Assembly (NCBI RefSeq): GCF_010994275.1
Contig: NZ_WMCD01000007.1
Coordinates: 245,014 to 309,013 of the forward strand
Direction of reading: 5' to 3'
Origin: Cyclobacterium jeungdonense
GTDB lineage: Bacteria; Bacteroidota; Bacteroidia; Cytophagales; Cyclobacteriaceae
DNA length: 64,000 nucleotides
Shown here: positions 1-10,900 of the stretch, in pieces
How the letters are laid out: every line of letters begins with the position of its first letter
How positions within the stretch are numbered: the first letter of the stretch is position 1
Notes under the pieces: generated by a model
What the model was told of the DNA's origin: nothing
What the model saw: only the letters and a program-made list of their open reading frames with translations
Databases searched by the model: none
Position numbers and translations under genes: made by a program

Positions 1-1
1 G

Positions 2-70
2 CGAAACAATGTTTTCGATGATCTTTATGTCCCGATTTTCTTTGAAATCCGCACGCCTATGACCTTTTGA
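2..70 (+). CDS. 3' end of a gene entering from the left edge (partial)
   Basis: Frame 2 is open from the first base and gives 22 codons ending FFEIRTPMTF before a TGA at 68-70. A terminal phenylalanine after alternating residues is what outer-membrane beta-barrel proteins usually end with, so this may be the tail of a barrel protein. It converges with the minus-strand gene that ends 19 bp further on. The piece is too short for a family call. Confidence 0.35.
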   Translation, partial: RNNVFDDLYVPIFFEIRTPMTF

Positions 71-89
71 ATTTTTGCGGTTTACGTAA

Positions 90-2810
90 TTAAATCCCAC
101 CCAACTGATGAATGGTGTTCTGAATCAGGCCTTCCACGGTCTCCCCTCCTTCACTTTCCAATTGGTACTTGATTTCCATCACCCAGGTTGGTTCGATTTC
201 GGGTATTTTTAGTTTGATGGATTTTTGGTCTGGTCCCAGTTCGGCCGCAGTAATCGTCAATTCCTTCTCATTGTAATGTTTAGAACCGTATTTTCTGGAC
301 CGCAGCAAATCCCAGGTTGCCACGGTATAATTGGCCAGGTTTTGTACGCTACTTTCATCCAGTTTTTCCGTAAAGGTCAGTAACATCCCATCCTTATGTG
401 CCTGGATTCCTACCGGAAGGTTCACGGGTTCGCCGGTCATCCGTATCCGGTATAATCCTCCCAATTGGGGTTGAGTAGATCCCCAGGCGGAAAGGCCGCA
501 AAGGTACAAATGACCATCTTCCGGGTTGAACCGACCGCGCATCACACCTGTGGCAAAACGGGGTAGGGGCAGTTCCACAATACCTCCCTGAACCTGCCCG
601 TCAATTTTTTCAAAAGGCACCAGGTATACCTTACCATATCCGTAGGAAAAATTCAGTAGTTTCCCGTTTAAAGGACCCCATTTTTCACTGTCCACCCAAA
701 GCAGTTCGGAAGGAGAGCGGTCCCGCTCTCTTTCCACCCAGACCAGGGGCTGCTCCATGCCGGAATCGGTGCTATCTGCCGGTGGGTTAAAGCCAAACAT
801 GTTGCCATAAAAACCTCCCTCTTCGACCCAATTAATGCGGTTCATGGGATTCCAGTGTCCTTCCTGGTCCGTCACAATAAATGTCCCATCCGGATTGATG
901 CATACGCCATTGGCCGCCCGAAAGCCGGTGGCAATAATGTCCGTACGTTTTCCATCAGGACTGACCTTTAATAAGGTACCATGCTGGGGAACCAGCGCTT
1001 CCCGCGCATGCCGGGCACTTTTGGCATAATAGAGGTTCCCCTCCGCATCGGCCTGTAAGCCCATGGCAAATTCATGGAAATGATCGGTTACCTGATGGTC
1101 GTTATTGAAACTTTCGTAAAAATCCGCTTCCCGGTCCCCGTTAAAATCATGTAAGCGGACGATCTGATCCCGGCAGGTGACAAAAATCTCCTCGTCGATT
1201 ACCTTTATTCCGAGGGGCTGAAATAATCCGGAAGCGATCCGCTGCCAGGTCAGGCTTTGTTCATTTTCGGTAAATCCCTCTACCAGCCATACATCTCCGT
1301 CCGTGGCACAAACCACGGCTTTGTTTGGGTCTTTGAAAAAGTCCAATCCACTCAAGCGCAATTGGTTCTTCCAGGGACTGTTAAAGGGAGGATTCAGGAT
1401 ATCTACCTGAAATGCTCCCTCCTGCTGTCCTGGTAAAATACTTGTTTCCAGCCTTTGAGGATAACGAGCAGGACCTCCTTTGGTAAAAGCTGCCAGGGAT
1501 TCAGCAGGAGCAGAAGATCTTGCATGGGCATCCAAACCCGTAACTCCGGGAGCCGCCATAAATAACTTGACCTTACCTGGCTCGTTGGGAGTCACATTTA
1601 TTACCAGGAAGTCGTCTTCTACTTCCAACAAGGCCCCGTCGCCTGTCAGAGCCACGGTTGTTCCAACCGGAGCTACCCGCATTTTAAGCAGGTCATCCGA
1701 AGCCGTGGTATTCAACGTGCGGGTGAAAACCGGTTGATCTCCCAGAATCTCCAATCCAAACGTTTCCAGAATTTCAGTTTTACCCACCGTATATGAGATG
1801 ATAAGACGGTCTTCAAACGGATAAAGGCCTTTAAAATGTGCCCAATCCCGGGGAAGGGGCCCAAACCTTCTTCCGTCCCTGGCCATAAGCCGGGGATCTT
1901 CATAAGTACCAGTCTCAGGATGTGCCCAGCCTGGACCTGTCTCGTTTTCAAAGTGAAGATCACCGACGGTCCTTGGCGAAATGTTGTGTTTTTCATTAAA
2001 TAAAATGGCTTCCCAGTCGATGAATCCTTCTCCTGTCCATGCGCCGGCTACCCGCATCAGATCGTGGTCGAACATCATCCATGCATTCCCGGCAGCCACT
2101 CCGCCGGCGCCGGGATCCAGCCTCACCGCAATGCCTTTGTAGGCAAAATTCGCATCACCAAAATCTTCATCGGGAAGGGGTTGAACCGGCCCGGTGGACC
2201 TTTCCCTGGGAGGAGCGTCCGCATCTACCAGCTCATAGGTGTTGATCAAAAAATTACCGTAATCCATCTCCGCCCAAGGTTTGTATTCCCTGGGAGCCGG
2301 CCCCTCGCTGGTACCAGCCGGCAAACCCGCCAGATAATCGTCATTGATGTCAAAATACTGCGTGGGATTTTCCTTCGAGACAAATGTCTCGCGGATGTAA
2401 TGAATGACATCATACTTTTCCACCGGAGTCAGGTTTACCTGAGGCGGCATGGCTCCATGGCCACGTGTCAGGGTTTGGTAGATCGCATAGGGATCGTTGC
2501 CTACCTTAAAAGTATCCGCCCAAAATTTAAAGGCCGTGGGTAGGGAACCCTCCTGTTCCGGATCTCCGTGGCAGGTAATGCAGGTATTGGTATAGATATG
2601 CTCCCCTGTCCGCATGGATTCCCCATGCCTGTCTCCCAGAGCCTCCAGCAGTCCCTTATGGTCAATGTTTTCTTCATATTCGGGCAAGTCGGATTCCTGA
2701 AGGATAAATCCAGCGGATTCCTTCAGGGATTGCTTTTCAGATTTGCTTTGGCAGGCAAAGGCAATGAAAAGGATTAAGATCGTTTGCCAGGCATCAAATT
2801 TCAACTTCAT
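90..2810 (-). CDS. Cytochrome c / beta-propeller dehydrogenase-like lipoprotein (DUF6797 type)
   Basis: A 906-residue exported lipoprotein. Residues 1-20 are a signal peptide with a lipobox ending at Cys20. A class I cytochrome c domain follows: haem motif CITCH at 77-81 and a likely axial Met in GAMPPQ near 121. The middle part (about 170-470) resembles the DUF6797 region found with such cytochromes. The C-terminal half has NHL/sugar-dehydrogenase-like propeller repeats (GLQADAEGNLYYA, ANGVCINPDGTFIVTDQEG). Proteins of this build are annotated as membrane-bound dehydrogenases that would pass electrons from a periplasmic substrate to a haem; the substrate is unknown. It is the last gene of the minus-strand locus, 69 bp after the sulfatase, so it is probably co-expressed. 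The domain calls come from motif recognition; the enzymatic role is inference. Confidence 0.8.
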   Translation of the reverse strand: MKLKFDAWQTILILFIAFACQSKSEKQSLKESAGFILQESDLPEYEENIDHKGLLEALGDRHGESMRTGEHIYTNTCITCHGDPEQEGSLPTAFKFWADTFKVGNDPYAIYQTLTRGHGAMPPQVNLTPVEKYDVIHYIRETFVSKENPTQYFDINDDYLAGLPAGTSEGPAPREYKPWAEMDYGNFLINTYELVDADAPPRERSTGPVQPLPDEDFGDANFAYKGIAVRLDPGAGGVAAGNAWMMFDHDLMRVAGAWTGEGFIDWEAILFNEKHNISPRTVGDLHFENETGPGWAHPETGTYEDPRLMARDGRRFGPLPRDWAHFKGLYPFEDRLIISYTVGKTEILETFGLEILGDQPVFTRTLNTTASDDLLKMRVAPVGTTVALTGDGALLEVEDDFLVINVTPNEPGKVKLFMAAPGVTGLDAHARSSAPAESLAAFTKGGPARYPQRLETSILPGQQEGAFQVDILNPPFNSPWKNQLRLSGLDFFKDPNKAVVCATDGDVWLVEGFTENEQSLTWQRIASGLFQPLGIKVIDEEIFVTCRDQIVRLHDFNGDREADFYESFNNDHQVTDHFHEFAMGLQADAEGNLYYAKSARHAREALVPQHGTLLKVSPDGKRTDIIATGFRAANGVCINPDGTFIVTDQEGHWNPMNRINWVEEGGFYGNMFGFNPPADSTDSGMEQPLVWVERERDRSPSELLWVDSEKWGPLNGKLLNFSYGYGKVYLVPFEKIDGQVQGGIVELPLPRFATGVMRGRFNPEDGHLYLCGLSAWGSTQPQLGGLYRIRMTGEPVNLPVGIQAHKDGMLLTFTEKLDESSVQNLANYTVATWDLLRSRKYGSKHYNEKELTITAAELGPDQKSIKLKIPEIEPTWVMEIKYQLESEGGETVEGLIQNTIHQLGGI

Positions 2811-2879
2811 ATTATTTGCAAGAATTCAATTTTGAAAATATAATTCAAATACATGTAATAAAAAACAAATGCGATTAGT

Positions 2880-4433
2880 TTAATCGGATAGCCTCCCCCA
2901 CCAGGGACCTTCGTCCCGGATATCCAGCCAAAGCTGCTGCATTTTGGGAATTAATTTCAGGAAGGTTGCGTATTCCTGCCGGGAAATGTCTGTGGTTTGC
3001 CCCAGATCTTTTTTGATATTGTACAGTTCAAAAGAATCTGGTATGGCTGTTTTTAGCCAATCCACGGCAGGAAAGGTGCCTTCCGTAGGGTTTCCGGTAA
3101 AATTTTCCCGCTTGGGTCCCAATCGACCTACCAGCACATAGTCCTGATACCGCATGGCCATTTGAGCCATTCCAGGCATGTGGGAGGCGTTTAACAGAAA
3201 AAACCAGATGGGTAAGACTTCTCGTTGGTATTCTTTGCCCAGAAAGGCATTGAACGCATCCGTACCATCGATGACCCTATCCACCGGGACGGTAGCTCCG
3301 GCCAGTTTGCAAAGGGTGGGTAGAAAATCCGTTCCGTTAAAGAGCTGGTCGCTGGTACTGCCGGCAGGAATATATCCCGGCCAGCGTATCAATCCCGGTA
3401 CCCGGTGACCACCTTCGTAGGGATACCGCTTCATTCCCCGTAGCTTGCCGGGAGTACCGAAACATTTATCCCGAATGGGGTCTTCCCATTCCCCATGCGA
3501 TTCTTCCAGGGTAACCGGATATTCCGGACCGTTGTCACTGGTGAAAATAACCAGGGTAGTATCCCTTAATCCCTGATCGTCGATAAATTGCATGAAGGTG
3601 CCAAAGGAATCGTCTAACTGCGATACGGTACCGTAATATTCCTTTGCATGCTGGGATATATTCTTTTCTGGCCGGCTTACCCCACCGTAGGAAACCTCTT
3701 GGACCGTCTCCATGACTTCCTCTGTGTCGTATAGTTGAGCAAAATTCGTTGGAGGATCTATGGGGGTATGCGGCTCATTAGTGGAAATAATCAGAAAAAA
3801 CGGTTTTTCCATATCTCGTTTTTCGGCAATCCAATCTGCTGCCTCACGGGTAACAATGTCCACGTACCAGCCTTCCATCGGTCCTTCGGGTACTCCGTTC
3901 CTAAGAAATTTATCTGGGTTTTTGGGTCCGGTACCAAAGGCATTGACCGAAGTGGCCAGGGAGTAGTCGAAACCCATTTCGTTTACCGAGACTTCATTCG
4001 GGGACTCCAACTTAGATAGGTGCCATTTTCCAAAAAAGGCCGTTTCATAACCCTCTTCCTGAAGCAATTGGGGAAGTGTGATTTCCTTTTTATCCAAAGT
4101 GGTTCCAAAGAAACCAGCGATATTGTAAAAACCGCTTCTGTACCCGTTTCTTCCGGTAAGAATAGCCGCTCTGGAGGGAGAACAAACCGCCGCCGCGGAA
4201 TGCATATCGGTCATGCGAACCCCTTCGCTGGCAAAGCGGTCGAGGTGTGGCGTTTTAATTATGGGGTGCCCGTAGCAGCCAAGATCACCGTACCCCAAAT
4301 CATCCGTTAGAAAAATAATGATATTGGGTCGAGGCGGGTCCTTGGTAGTAGCTAAGGAATTCAGGGGAGAAAAACACCAAAGAAAAATAAATCCGAGTAT
4401 CCATTTATCTGTAAAACATAAAATTTGGCTCAT
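2880..4433 (-). CDS. Type I sulfatase (S1 family), exported
   Basis: A 517-residue alkaline-phosphatase-superfamily sulfatase. The metal-binding FLTDDLGYGD motif is at 42-50. The formylglycine maturation motif is CSPSR with Cys84, followed by AAILTG. FTSDNGPE supplies the later metal-binding Asp-Asn. It should hydrolyse sulfate esters on a glycan in the periplasm or at the surface. The frame is open to 4565, but Met at 4433 starts a normal signal peptide (hydrophobic 11-28), while the longer version would read through a terminator hairpin, so I chose 4433. It lies downstream of the uncharacterised gene at 4607-6370 and upstream of the cytochrome lipoprotein. Its exact substrate cannot be read from the sequence. 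Confidence 0.93.
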   Translation of the reverse strand: MSQILCFTDKWILGFIFLWCFSPLNSLATTKDPPRPNIIIFLTDDLGYGDLGCYGHPIIKTPHLDRFASEGVRMTDMHSAAAVCSPSRAAILTGRNGYRSGFYNIAGFFGTTLDKKEITLPQLLQEEGYETAFFGKWHLSKLESPNEVSVNEMGFDYSLATSVNAFGTGPKNPDKFLRNGVPEGPMEGWYVDIVTREAADWIAEKRDMEKPFFLIISTNEPHTPIDPPTNFAQLYDTEEVMETVQEVSYGGVSRPEKNISQHAKEYYGTVSQLDDSFGTFMQFIDDQGLRDTTLVIFTSDNGPEYPVTLEESHGEWEDPIRDKCFGTPGKLRGMKRYPYEGGHRVPGLIRWPGYIPAGSTSDQLFNGTDFLPTLCKLAGATVPVDRVIDGTDAFNAFLGKEYQREVLPIWFFLLNASHMPGMAQMAMRYQDYVLVGRLGPKRENFTGNPTEGTFPAVDWLKTAIPDSFELYNIKKDLGQTTDISRQEYATFLKLIPKMQQLWLDIRDEGPWWGRLSD

Positions 4434-4490
4434 CTTCGAAGTAGTTCGTAGGGCAGCGTTCTGATTCTTACCCGAATTCTTATTTAAATA

Positions 4491-4522
4491 AAACCCAAAA
4501 GCTACCTGCGTCTTTTGGGTTT
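4491..4522 (-). terminator. Rho-independent terminator after the 4607-6370 gene
   Basis: Arms AAACCCAAAAG (4491-4501) and CTTTTGGGTTT (4512-4522) form a perfect 11-bp stem with a 10-nt loop. Read on the minus strand, the stem is followed by a T-rich run (TTTATTTAAATAAG). It lies 84 bp after the stop of the uncharacterised gene and 58 bp before the sulfatase start, so it may reduce transcription into the sulfatase and cytochrome genes. Confidence 0.75.
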
Positions 4523-4606
4523 GTGTTGGTGATTGTAGTAACTGATAAGACGGGTGATTAAGCAACTTATCAGTAAACAGGTAGTACTCTTAATACTGGA
4601 CTTTTT

Positions 4607-6370
4607 CTATAAATCAGCTAATGGAAGCTTCATTGGATTTTCAGCGGCAAGCATCTTTTTTTCCTGCCGGACCACAAAGGGAACGTAACCTACTTCCATC
4701 CCCGAGGGAGGTGTCAGGATCAGGGCTGGGTCAACGACCACCAGTTCCCCTGTTGTGGGAGGAGCCATGTAGGTTTTGTCAATGGTCCAGCTTTGATGGA
4801 TCTTTTCTACCAATTGCTGCAAGGCCTCTTTTTCGGCCTGACTCCAGTCAAATTGCTGGAAGGAGGGTTGATCTATAAACCGGTACCATTTGTAGGTAAC
4901 AGTAGAGCCATCCTTTAAGTCGATGGTATAGGCCTTGGATGCGGGACCCGGACGAGTCCAGGCTCCTGATTCCGGAGTAGAATAGGGTAGGCTTTTATCA
5001 ATTATGAAATTTCCGGGAACGATCTCGTTTCCATCCCTCCAATTGACATACTCTTTCTCCGTCCCTGCCAGGGCAAAGGTGCTGGATTTTAATTCTGCGG
5101 GAACGTCTTCTTCTGAAACCGGGATGCGCTCCTCTCCTACCTGTTTGAAATATTGTGGAAATAGGCCCTCAGACCCATATGGGTTTTCCTGCCATTGCAA
5201 ACCAAACGCATTGGATTCGTTGACGATGGTTTCCACCACGCTTTCCAGTCCTCCCAACCGGGTACCTCCGGCATTTAACTGGGCTCCCTGATCCAGGGAA
5301 ATTTTTCGGGGACTGATGGACGGCTTCCAGGAATAGGCTTCGCTAAATGCTCCGGAAACGGCCTCTCCACCATTCTTCCATGCTTTTACTGGGTTAAATA
5401 AGGCATCTTTGGAATAATAGGTCACGTCCTGAACCAGAAGAGAGCGGCCATTTTCATCTACCGGAAATTGCAACTGCGGGATTTTGATGAACAATTCTCC
5501 CTGCTCCGTTTTCATTTCAAACGAAGGCACGGTATTGATTTCCATGGCGCCTCCCCCACCCATGGTACCTTCGCGGGCATCAAGCCCCATACCCTCAATG
5601 GCAGGGTACTCTTTTGAAAGCCGGCTCCACATTTCCGGTATGTAGTAGGCTACGGGTCCCTTAAAATTAGCTGCATTGAGAAATAAGGTCCAGCTTTGAT
5701 CCCCCGTGGGGGGTGGGCCCTCCCGTTTTTCGGTCAAGGGAAGCATCATGTGAGTATAGCCCAGAAATTTGCCCTCCAGATCTTCCACAAAGGTAATCCC
5801 ATCTGGGGGTACCACTATCCGGTTACTCAACTGAGCGATTCCCAGTTCATCCTCAGGCAAAGCTTCGGCCCGGTAAAAGAAAGGCCAACCCGGAGAGGCT
5901 ATTTCTGAATTGTAGCAATTGGGCACCCCGTTCATACTGAATTTGGGTGGACCGTAATGGTAGCGGTTTCCCCGCCAATAACCCAATCCACCTTCCTGGG
6001 TTTGAAACACGCTGGCCCAGGTCGGGCCCCGTGGCTCCCAGGTTCGGGCAATGGTTCCTTCCGGGCAACAGGGCATGTCTTTGTTGTCCGGATTATCCGG
6101 AATGATCCAATTTCCTGGTAGCCCAATCTGAAAACCGGCAAGAGGTTTTTCCACCAAGGGCCAAACCGCAGTATAAAACCCAATGCCCGCGCCATACCCC
6201 TCGGGGCGCTTCGGAGAACTGTAACCGATATAGCCGTGGAGTCCGTTTGCCTGTTGGGAAATTTCGTACTCGGATGGAGAGGATTTATCTATGGTTCCTG
6301 GGTTGGACACATGGATAACCAGGCCACTGATGCCCACCAACAATCCACTTACTAAAATTCGTATATACAT
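4607..6370 (-). CDS. Uncharacterised secreted protein, paralogue of 56347-58089
   Basis: A 587-residue protein with an N-terminal hydrophobic signal segment (about 4-22). I do not recognise a named domain. It shares many blocks with the product of 56347-58089: GGLGYWR versus GGLGWWR, PKFSMNGV versus PKFIMGGV, GIAQLS, PPDG, LPLTE, WTLFLNAANFKGPVAYY versus WTLFLNTGNFKGPVAFF, LKDGSTVTYKWYRFIDQP versus LGDGSTLTYYWYRFADQP, and a C-terminal VDPALI..PP.GMEVGYVP.V.RQ signature. Conserved Trp, Gly and Pro suggest a beta-rich fold. It follows susD by 83 bp and precedes a sulfatase, so a role in handling the same glycan is likely. It could be a new carbohydrate-active enzyme or a surface glycan-binding protein; the sequence does not decide. 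Confidence 0.85.
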   Translation of the reverse strand: MYIRILVSGLLVGISGLVIHVSNPGTIDKSSPSEYEISQQANGLHGYIGYSSPKRPEGYGAGIGFYTAVWPLVEKPLAGFQIGLPGNWIIPDNPDNKDMPCCPEGTIARTWEPRGPTWASVFQTQEGGLGYWRGNRYHYGPPKFSMNGVPNCYNSEIASPGWPFFYRAEALPEDELGIAQLSNRIVVPPDGITFVEDLEGKFLGYTHMMLPLTEKREGPPPTGDQSWTLFLNAANFKGPVAYYIPEMWSRLSKEYPAIEGMGLDAREGTMGGGGAMEINTVPSFEMKTEQGELFIKIPQLQFPVDENGRSLLVQDVTYYSKDALFNPVKAWKNGGEAVSGAFSEAYSWKPSISPRKISLDQGAQLNAGGTRLGGLESVVETIVNESNAFGLQWQENPYGSEGLFPQYFKQVGEERIPVSEEDVPAELKSSTFALAGTEKEYVNWRDGNEIVPGNFIIDKSLPYSTPESGAWTRPGPASKAYTIDLKDGSTVTYKWYRFIDQPSFQQFDWSQAEKEALQQLVEKIHQSWTIDKTYMAPPTTGELVVVDPALILTPPSGMEVGYVPFVVRQEKKMLAAENPMKLPLADL

Positions 6371-6453
6371 ATTTTCTTTTGGGTTAAGCTGCTATCATCG
6401 CGGCTTTGTTTGCATCTATATTATTTCCTGGATCGGTCATTTACCTGCCCCTT

Positions 6454-7932
6454 TTACTCAACCCCGGTCCGGGTATCCCACCAAACTTGAATTCCATAGA
6501 AAATATCTTCCTCTACTATATCAGACGGAAAGCTTTGATTGTGAGCGATTTCATTGGCAGGATAGGCCATTCGTAGAGGTGGCCGGTTGTGATTCGCAGC
6601 GTAATCGTTGGAAACATCATCCAGCAGGGGTACATCGGTTCTGCGCACCTCTGCCCAGGCCTCTACACTTTGCTTGAACAATGCAATCCAATTCTGCAGC
6701 CGGATTTTTTCCAGGTTGGTAGTGGAACCCGAATCCCAGGCTACTCCGGGGTTTTGAAGGTACTGGTTGATCATTTCCTGAGAAATACCGTTTTCTTCCA
6801 GGGAAACAGTAATCCCCGTTTCATAGGCTTCCTGGCTATTGCCTCCGGAAACCAGGTTTCGTTCGAACGCTTCGGCCTTGATAAACCATACCTGAGCGGC
6901 ATTCATAAAGGGAGAAAAACCCATGTCATCGTACCCAAACCGGTCTCCGATATGGGACACGTTGGCTTGGGTATTCATGGGGTCGCTGGTCTGTCCGATT
7001 CCCATTTTGTAACCGTTAAAAACCCCATTTTCATTCTCATCCGCATAGACAGGAAGGCGAGGATCGTCCAGGTCTTTCAGGGTTTGGATCAATTCGTTAT
7101 TAGTACGGTATTGGTCCGTTTTATTGGTAGGCACTCCTAATCGTTGCCGCCAGGGTTCGATATTGGAGCTTACCCCTGGCCAGTACAAATAGGCATTGTC
7201 TTCATGATCCTCAAACACGGGATAGGTTGCCGGGTTTTCAATTATCTGATTCAACACCGCGGCGGCTTCCTGAGGCGCTACGGAGGACATGCGCATAGCC
7301 ACCCTCAGTCGAATGGAATTGGCAAACTTTTTCCAGCTTTGTATATCGCCATGATAAATGAAATCCCCCACTCCCAGTGCTCCTCCATCTGGGTCGAGCA
7401 TGGTATTGGCTTCTTCCAATTCTGCCAGAATCTTTTCGTACACTTCTGCCTGGGAATCAAATTTGGGGCTTAAAATCCCCTCTTCGTCCAACAAAAAAGC
7501 CTCGGTATAAGGAATATCTCCCCACATATCCGTTACCTGATGTGCCGTATAGGCTTTCATGATCTGGGCAACGGCCTCCAGATTTTGGTTACCCTCTTCT
7601 CTGGCAATTTCAGCGGCATCCACAAAATAGGCCATGCCCCGATACAAGTTGTCCCATTGGCTGTTATTGATATCTACCCGAAATTCGTAATCTCCTGCTC
7701 CTATGGCTGCCAGCTGCCCGGACCAGGTACCGGCGTAATAGATACCTATACGCTCTCCAAATAACTGACCGGCCACTACCGTCATTCCGGCTCCCAGCAC
7801 ATTGCTGGCCGGCACTTCAGATGGCTGGTTTGGGTTCGTATTCATTTCGTTCCAATCTTCCGTACAGGAGGCAAAAAGCACTGCGGAAGCTGCCAGTAGC
7901 CCGAAGAATTTGTATGTGATTTTATGTTTCAT
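6454..7932 (-). CDS. SusD/RagB-family glycan-binding outer-membrane lipoprotein
   Basis: A 492-residue protein with a lipoprotein signal ending LFASC (Cys23) and the early SusD-like signature WNEMNTNPNQP. Helical TPR-like segments follow (AVAQIMKAYTAHQVTDMWGDIPYTEAF, quoted by its parts VTDMWGDIPYTEAF), with the usual late block WFIKAEAFERNL. The features fit the SusD-like_2 branch. SusD proteins sit on the cell surface as a lid over a SusC transporter and capture oligosaccharides. The gene starts 52 bp after the susC stop, on the same strand, so the two are a transcriptional pair. Confidence 0.93.
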   Translation of the reverse strand: MKHKITYKFFGLLAASAVLFASCTEDWNEMNTNPNQPSEVPASNVLGAGMTVVAGQLFGERIGIYYAGTWSGQLAAIGAGDYEFRVDINNSQWDNLYRGMAYFVDAAEIAREEGNQNLEAVAQIMKAYTAHQVTDMWGDIPYTEAFLLDEEGILSPKFDSQAEVYEKILAELEEANTMLDPDGGALGVGDFIYHGDIQSWKKFANSIRLRVAMRMSSVAPQEAAAVLNQIIENPATYPVFEDHEDNAYLYWPGVSSNIEPWRQRLGVPTNKTDQYRTNNELIQTLKDLDDPRLPVYADENENGVFNGYKMGIGQTSDPMNTQANVSHIGDRFGYDDMGFSPFMNAAQVWFIKAEAFERNLVSGGNSQEAYETGITVSLEENGISQEMINQYLQNPGVAWDSGSTTNLEKIRLQNWIALFKQSVEAWAEVRRTDVPLLDDVSNDYAANHNRPPLRMAYPANEIAHNQSFPSDIVEEDIFYGIQVWWDTRTGVE

Positions 7933-7984
7933 TTTTTGTATGTTTTAGCGAAGTAACCTATTTCCTTTCCAGCAGGAATAACCA

Positions 7985-10900
7985 TTAAAGGGCAATCCGC
8001 AGATTAAATCCATAGGATCGGTTAGTCGGAGGCATGAAGTTTTCAAACCCGGTACCTGCTTCCCCTCCGCCCATTTGAGAGGCTGATTCGGGATCAAGTC
8101 CCAACTCCTTTGCCTTCGCGCTGCGGTGCAGGATGGCGAGATTCCGACCAAATACAGAGAAGCGGACATTTTGCAATTTCCAGATGTTGAATCGGTATCC
8201 GAATGTTAATTCCCGAAGTTTTACGTAAGAACCATCGATAATGGAATATTCGTGGTTGTTCCATACCCAGGACCCATTGTAATAATCCTGCGCGGAGATG
8301 CGAATATCGTTTGGAGAGCCATCACCCTGAACGCCTTCTACCACAATACCTTCGGCTCTCACATCATTTTGCACGCTGTTTTCAAAGGCACCGGTGGGAT
8401 AGGAATGCCAGTAAGTGGTACTAAAAAAGTCCCCTCCCATACGGAAATCAAGCAAGCCGCCAAAGCTGAAATTACGGTATTGGAAACTATTTTGAATGCC
8501 TCCGATCCAGTCTGGAGTGACGTTCCCCAATATAACCTGCTGATTGGTAGTCATGGGCGTACCGTTGGGATTGATCATAATATTGCCTTCGTCATCCCTC
8601 ACATAAGGTAACCCGCTTAGGTCACCCCAAGGCTGCCCGGGAGTACCTACCAGGCGTACGCCGCCAAAACCCGAACTGATGGTGATGTTTTCCAACCCTT
8701 CATACAAAGATACCACCGTACTGGTGTTTTTTGCCCAGTTAACCGTAGCATCCCAGGAAAAATCTCCTCTCCGCATCAAGCTGCCTCTTAAGATCAGTTC
8801 AATTCCATTGTTTTCGATCTCCGCTGCATTGATAAGCTGCGAAGCATAACCGGTAGACCGCGCCGTCGGCACTTGCAAAATCATATTCTCGGTCACCTGC
8901 CGGTAATAGGTCGCATCTAGTGATAGGCGGTCCGAGAAAAACCTGAGGTCGGCACCCACTTCAAAGGAAGTGGTCATCTCGGGCAAAAGATTGGTCGGTG
9001 GCTTTACAGCCGTGGGAGTAAATAGGGAAATGTTATTAAAAGTGGTCGTGCCATAGGTTCCCATGAGTTGGTAAGGGTCCGTATCCGAACCCACCTGCGC
9101 CAAACTGGCCCGCACCTGAGCATGGCTGAAAATAGTTGAATTCATATCCAGGGCATCCGAAAGTGTAAGGGCCATGTTTACCGAAGGGTAGAAATACGAT
9201 CGGTTTTCCTCAGGCAGGGTGGAACTCCAATCGTTTCTGCCCGTAGCACCCAGAAACAGGTACCCTTTATATCCCAGGGTTGCCGAAGAATACAAACTGT
9301 ATGTTTCGCGCTGGCTTTCAGACATCCCGGTTCCGGGGGTTCCTCTGACATTGGAAATATTGAACAGGTCGGGAACCGCGAGATCCGGGGCACTCAAAGA
9401 CAAGAAATCAGAAGTATTTTGTCTGAAATTTCCTCCAACCAAAGCCACCAGGGAAAAATCGTTCATGAACTGCTTATTGATATTCAATCGGATATCGCTG
9501 TTAAACTCCTGCCGGCTCAGATTGGTAAGCGAAAACTGCCCACCCCGGTTATTGTTAATATTGGCCCGGGTGCGGGAAAGGGTAATGGATTCTCTTTCCT
9601 CATTATAGTAATCCAAACCGGTGACCATATTGGCAGATAGCCAGTCGGTAAGCTCGTAATCCAAGTTGATATTACCAAAAAATCGCTTCCTGTCCATGCT
9701 GTTGGTATTCTCCAACTCGTAGTAGAAATTATTGGCATTCATATTATAGCCGCTTCCCATTTCGTTTCCATGTTCCTCATATACTTTCCTTACCTCGTCC
9801 AGGGGAATGTTCCGGAAAGCACCCCAGGCCAGCTTGGTCATGGAACCATAAGAAACCACCGGAATATTATCGCTGTAACGATTGACATAATTAAAGTCCG
9901 TACTCACTTTCAATTTATCGGTTGGCAATAGGGTCAGACTCGCATTGAAGGTATTGACGGTCTGGTCCGTATTGAAAAAGGTACCGTTCATTTGCCTGTT
10001 GGAAAAGGCGACCCGACCGTAAGCTTCCTTGCCCCGGGCCGTCACGGCCACCTGATTGATAAAGTTCTTTCCGGTCTGGAAGTAGTGATCCTGTATGTTA
10101 TTGGGAATCGATTCCCAGGGACTGTTCGGTCCCTTTACCCATTGGTCCAATAGCAAACCCGCATCATATCGTGGCCCCCAGGAAGTGGCGTTTTCGTTGA
10201 CACCTCCCCCGATGCCGTTAACATAATTGTAACTGTTTTGCTTGGCATATTCGTTGTAGCTCAGATTGGATCCGGGATTATTTTCCAGGTATTGTTGCCA
10301 GTCGTATTCTCCTCCCCGCTGTCCGGGACCGTATTCATTCTGAAAATCCATAAAAAAGCTGGGCACGTCAAAAACCATGGAAGAATTGAGCTCCACTCCT
10401 AATCCAGGTTTTGCCTGCCGGCCTTTTTTGGTTTCGATTAATATGACTCCATGCGTAGCCCGGTTGCCATACAAGGCAGCTGCATTGGCCCCTTTCAGGA
10501 CTGTCAGGGAGGCAATGTTTTCCGGGTCAATATCCGCGGCAGTATTGCCATAATCCAGTCCGCCGGCTCCTCCCAGGTTACTGCTGGAATTATCGATGGG
10601 GATTCCGTCTACCACAAACAAGGGCTGGTTTCCTGAAAAGGAAGCATTTCCCCGGATTACAATTCGGGAAGAGGCGCCTACCTGAGAACCGCTATTGGTT
10701 ACCTGCACACCGGCGATTTTCCCGCTCAGAGAATTGACCAGGTTAAAGTCATTGGCAGTGGTCAGATCTTCCGGCTTCAGGGCCTGCACGGTATAGCCCA
10801 GTTCTTTTCGCTCGCGCTGTACGCCAAAGGCCGTTACGACGACTTCTCCCAGATCCTGTGAATCTTCCTGCATCACCACATCCAGGCTGCTGCGGCCATT

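Noticed and set aside
4434..4565. N-terminal extension of the sulfatase at 2880
   Set aside because: It would translate through the terminator hairpin and bury the signal peptide.
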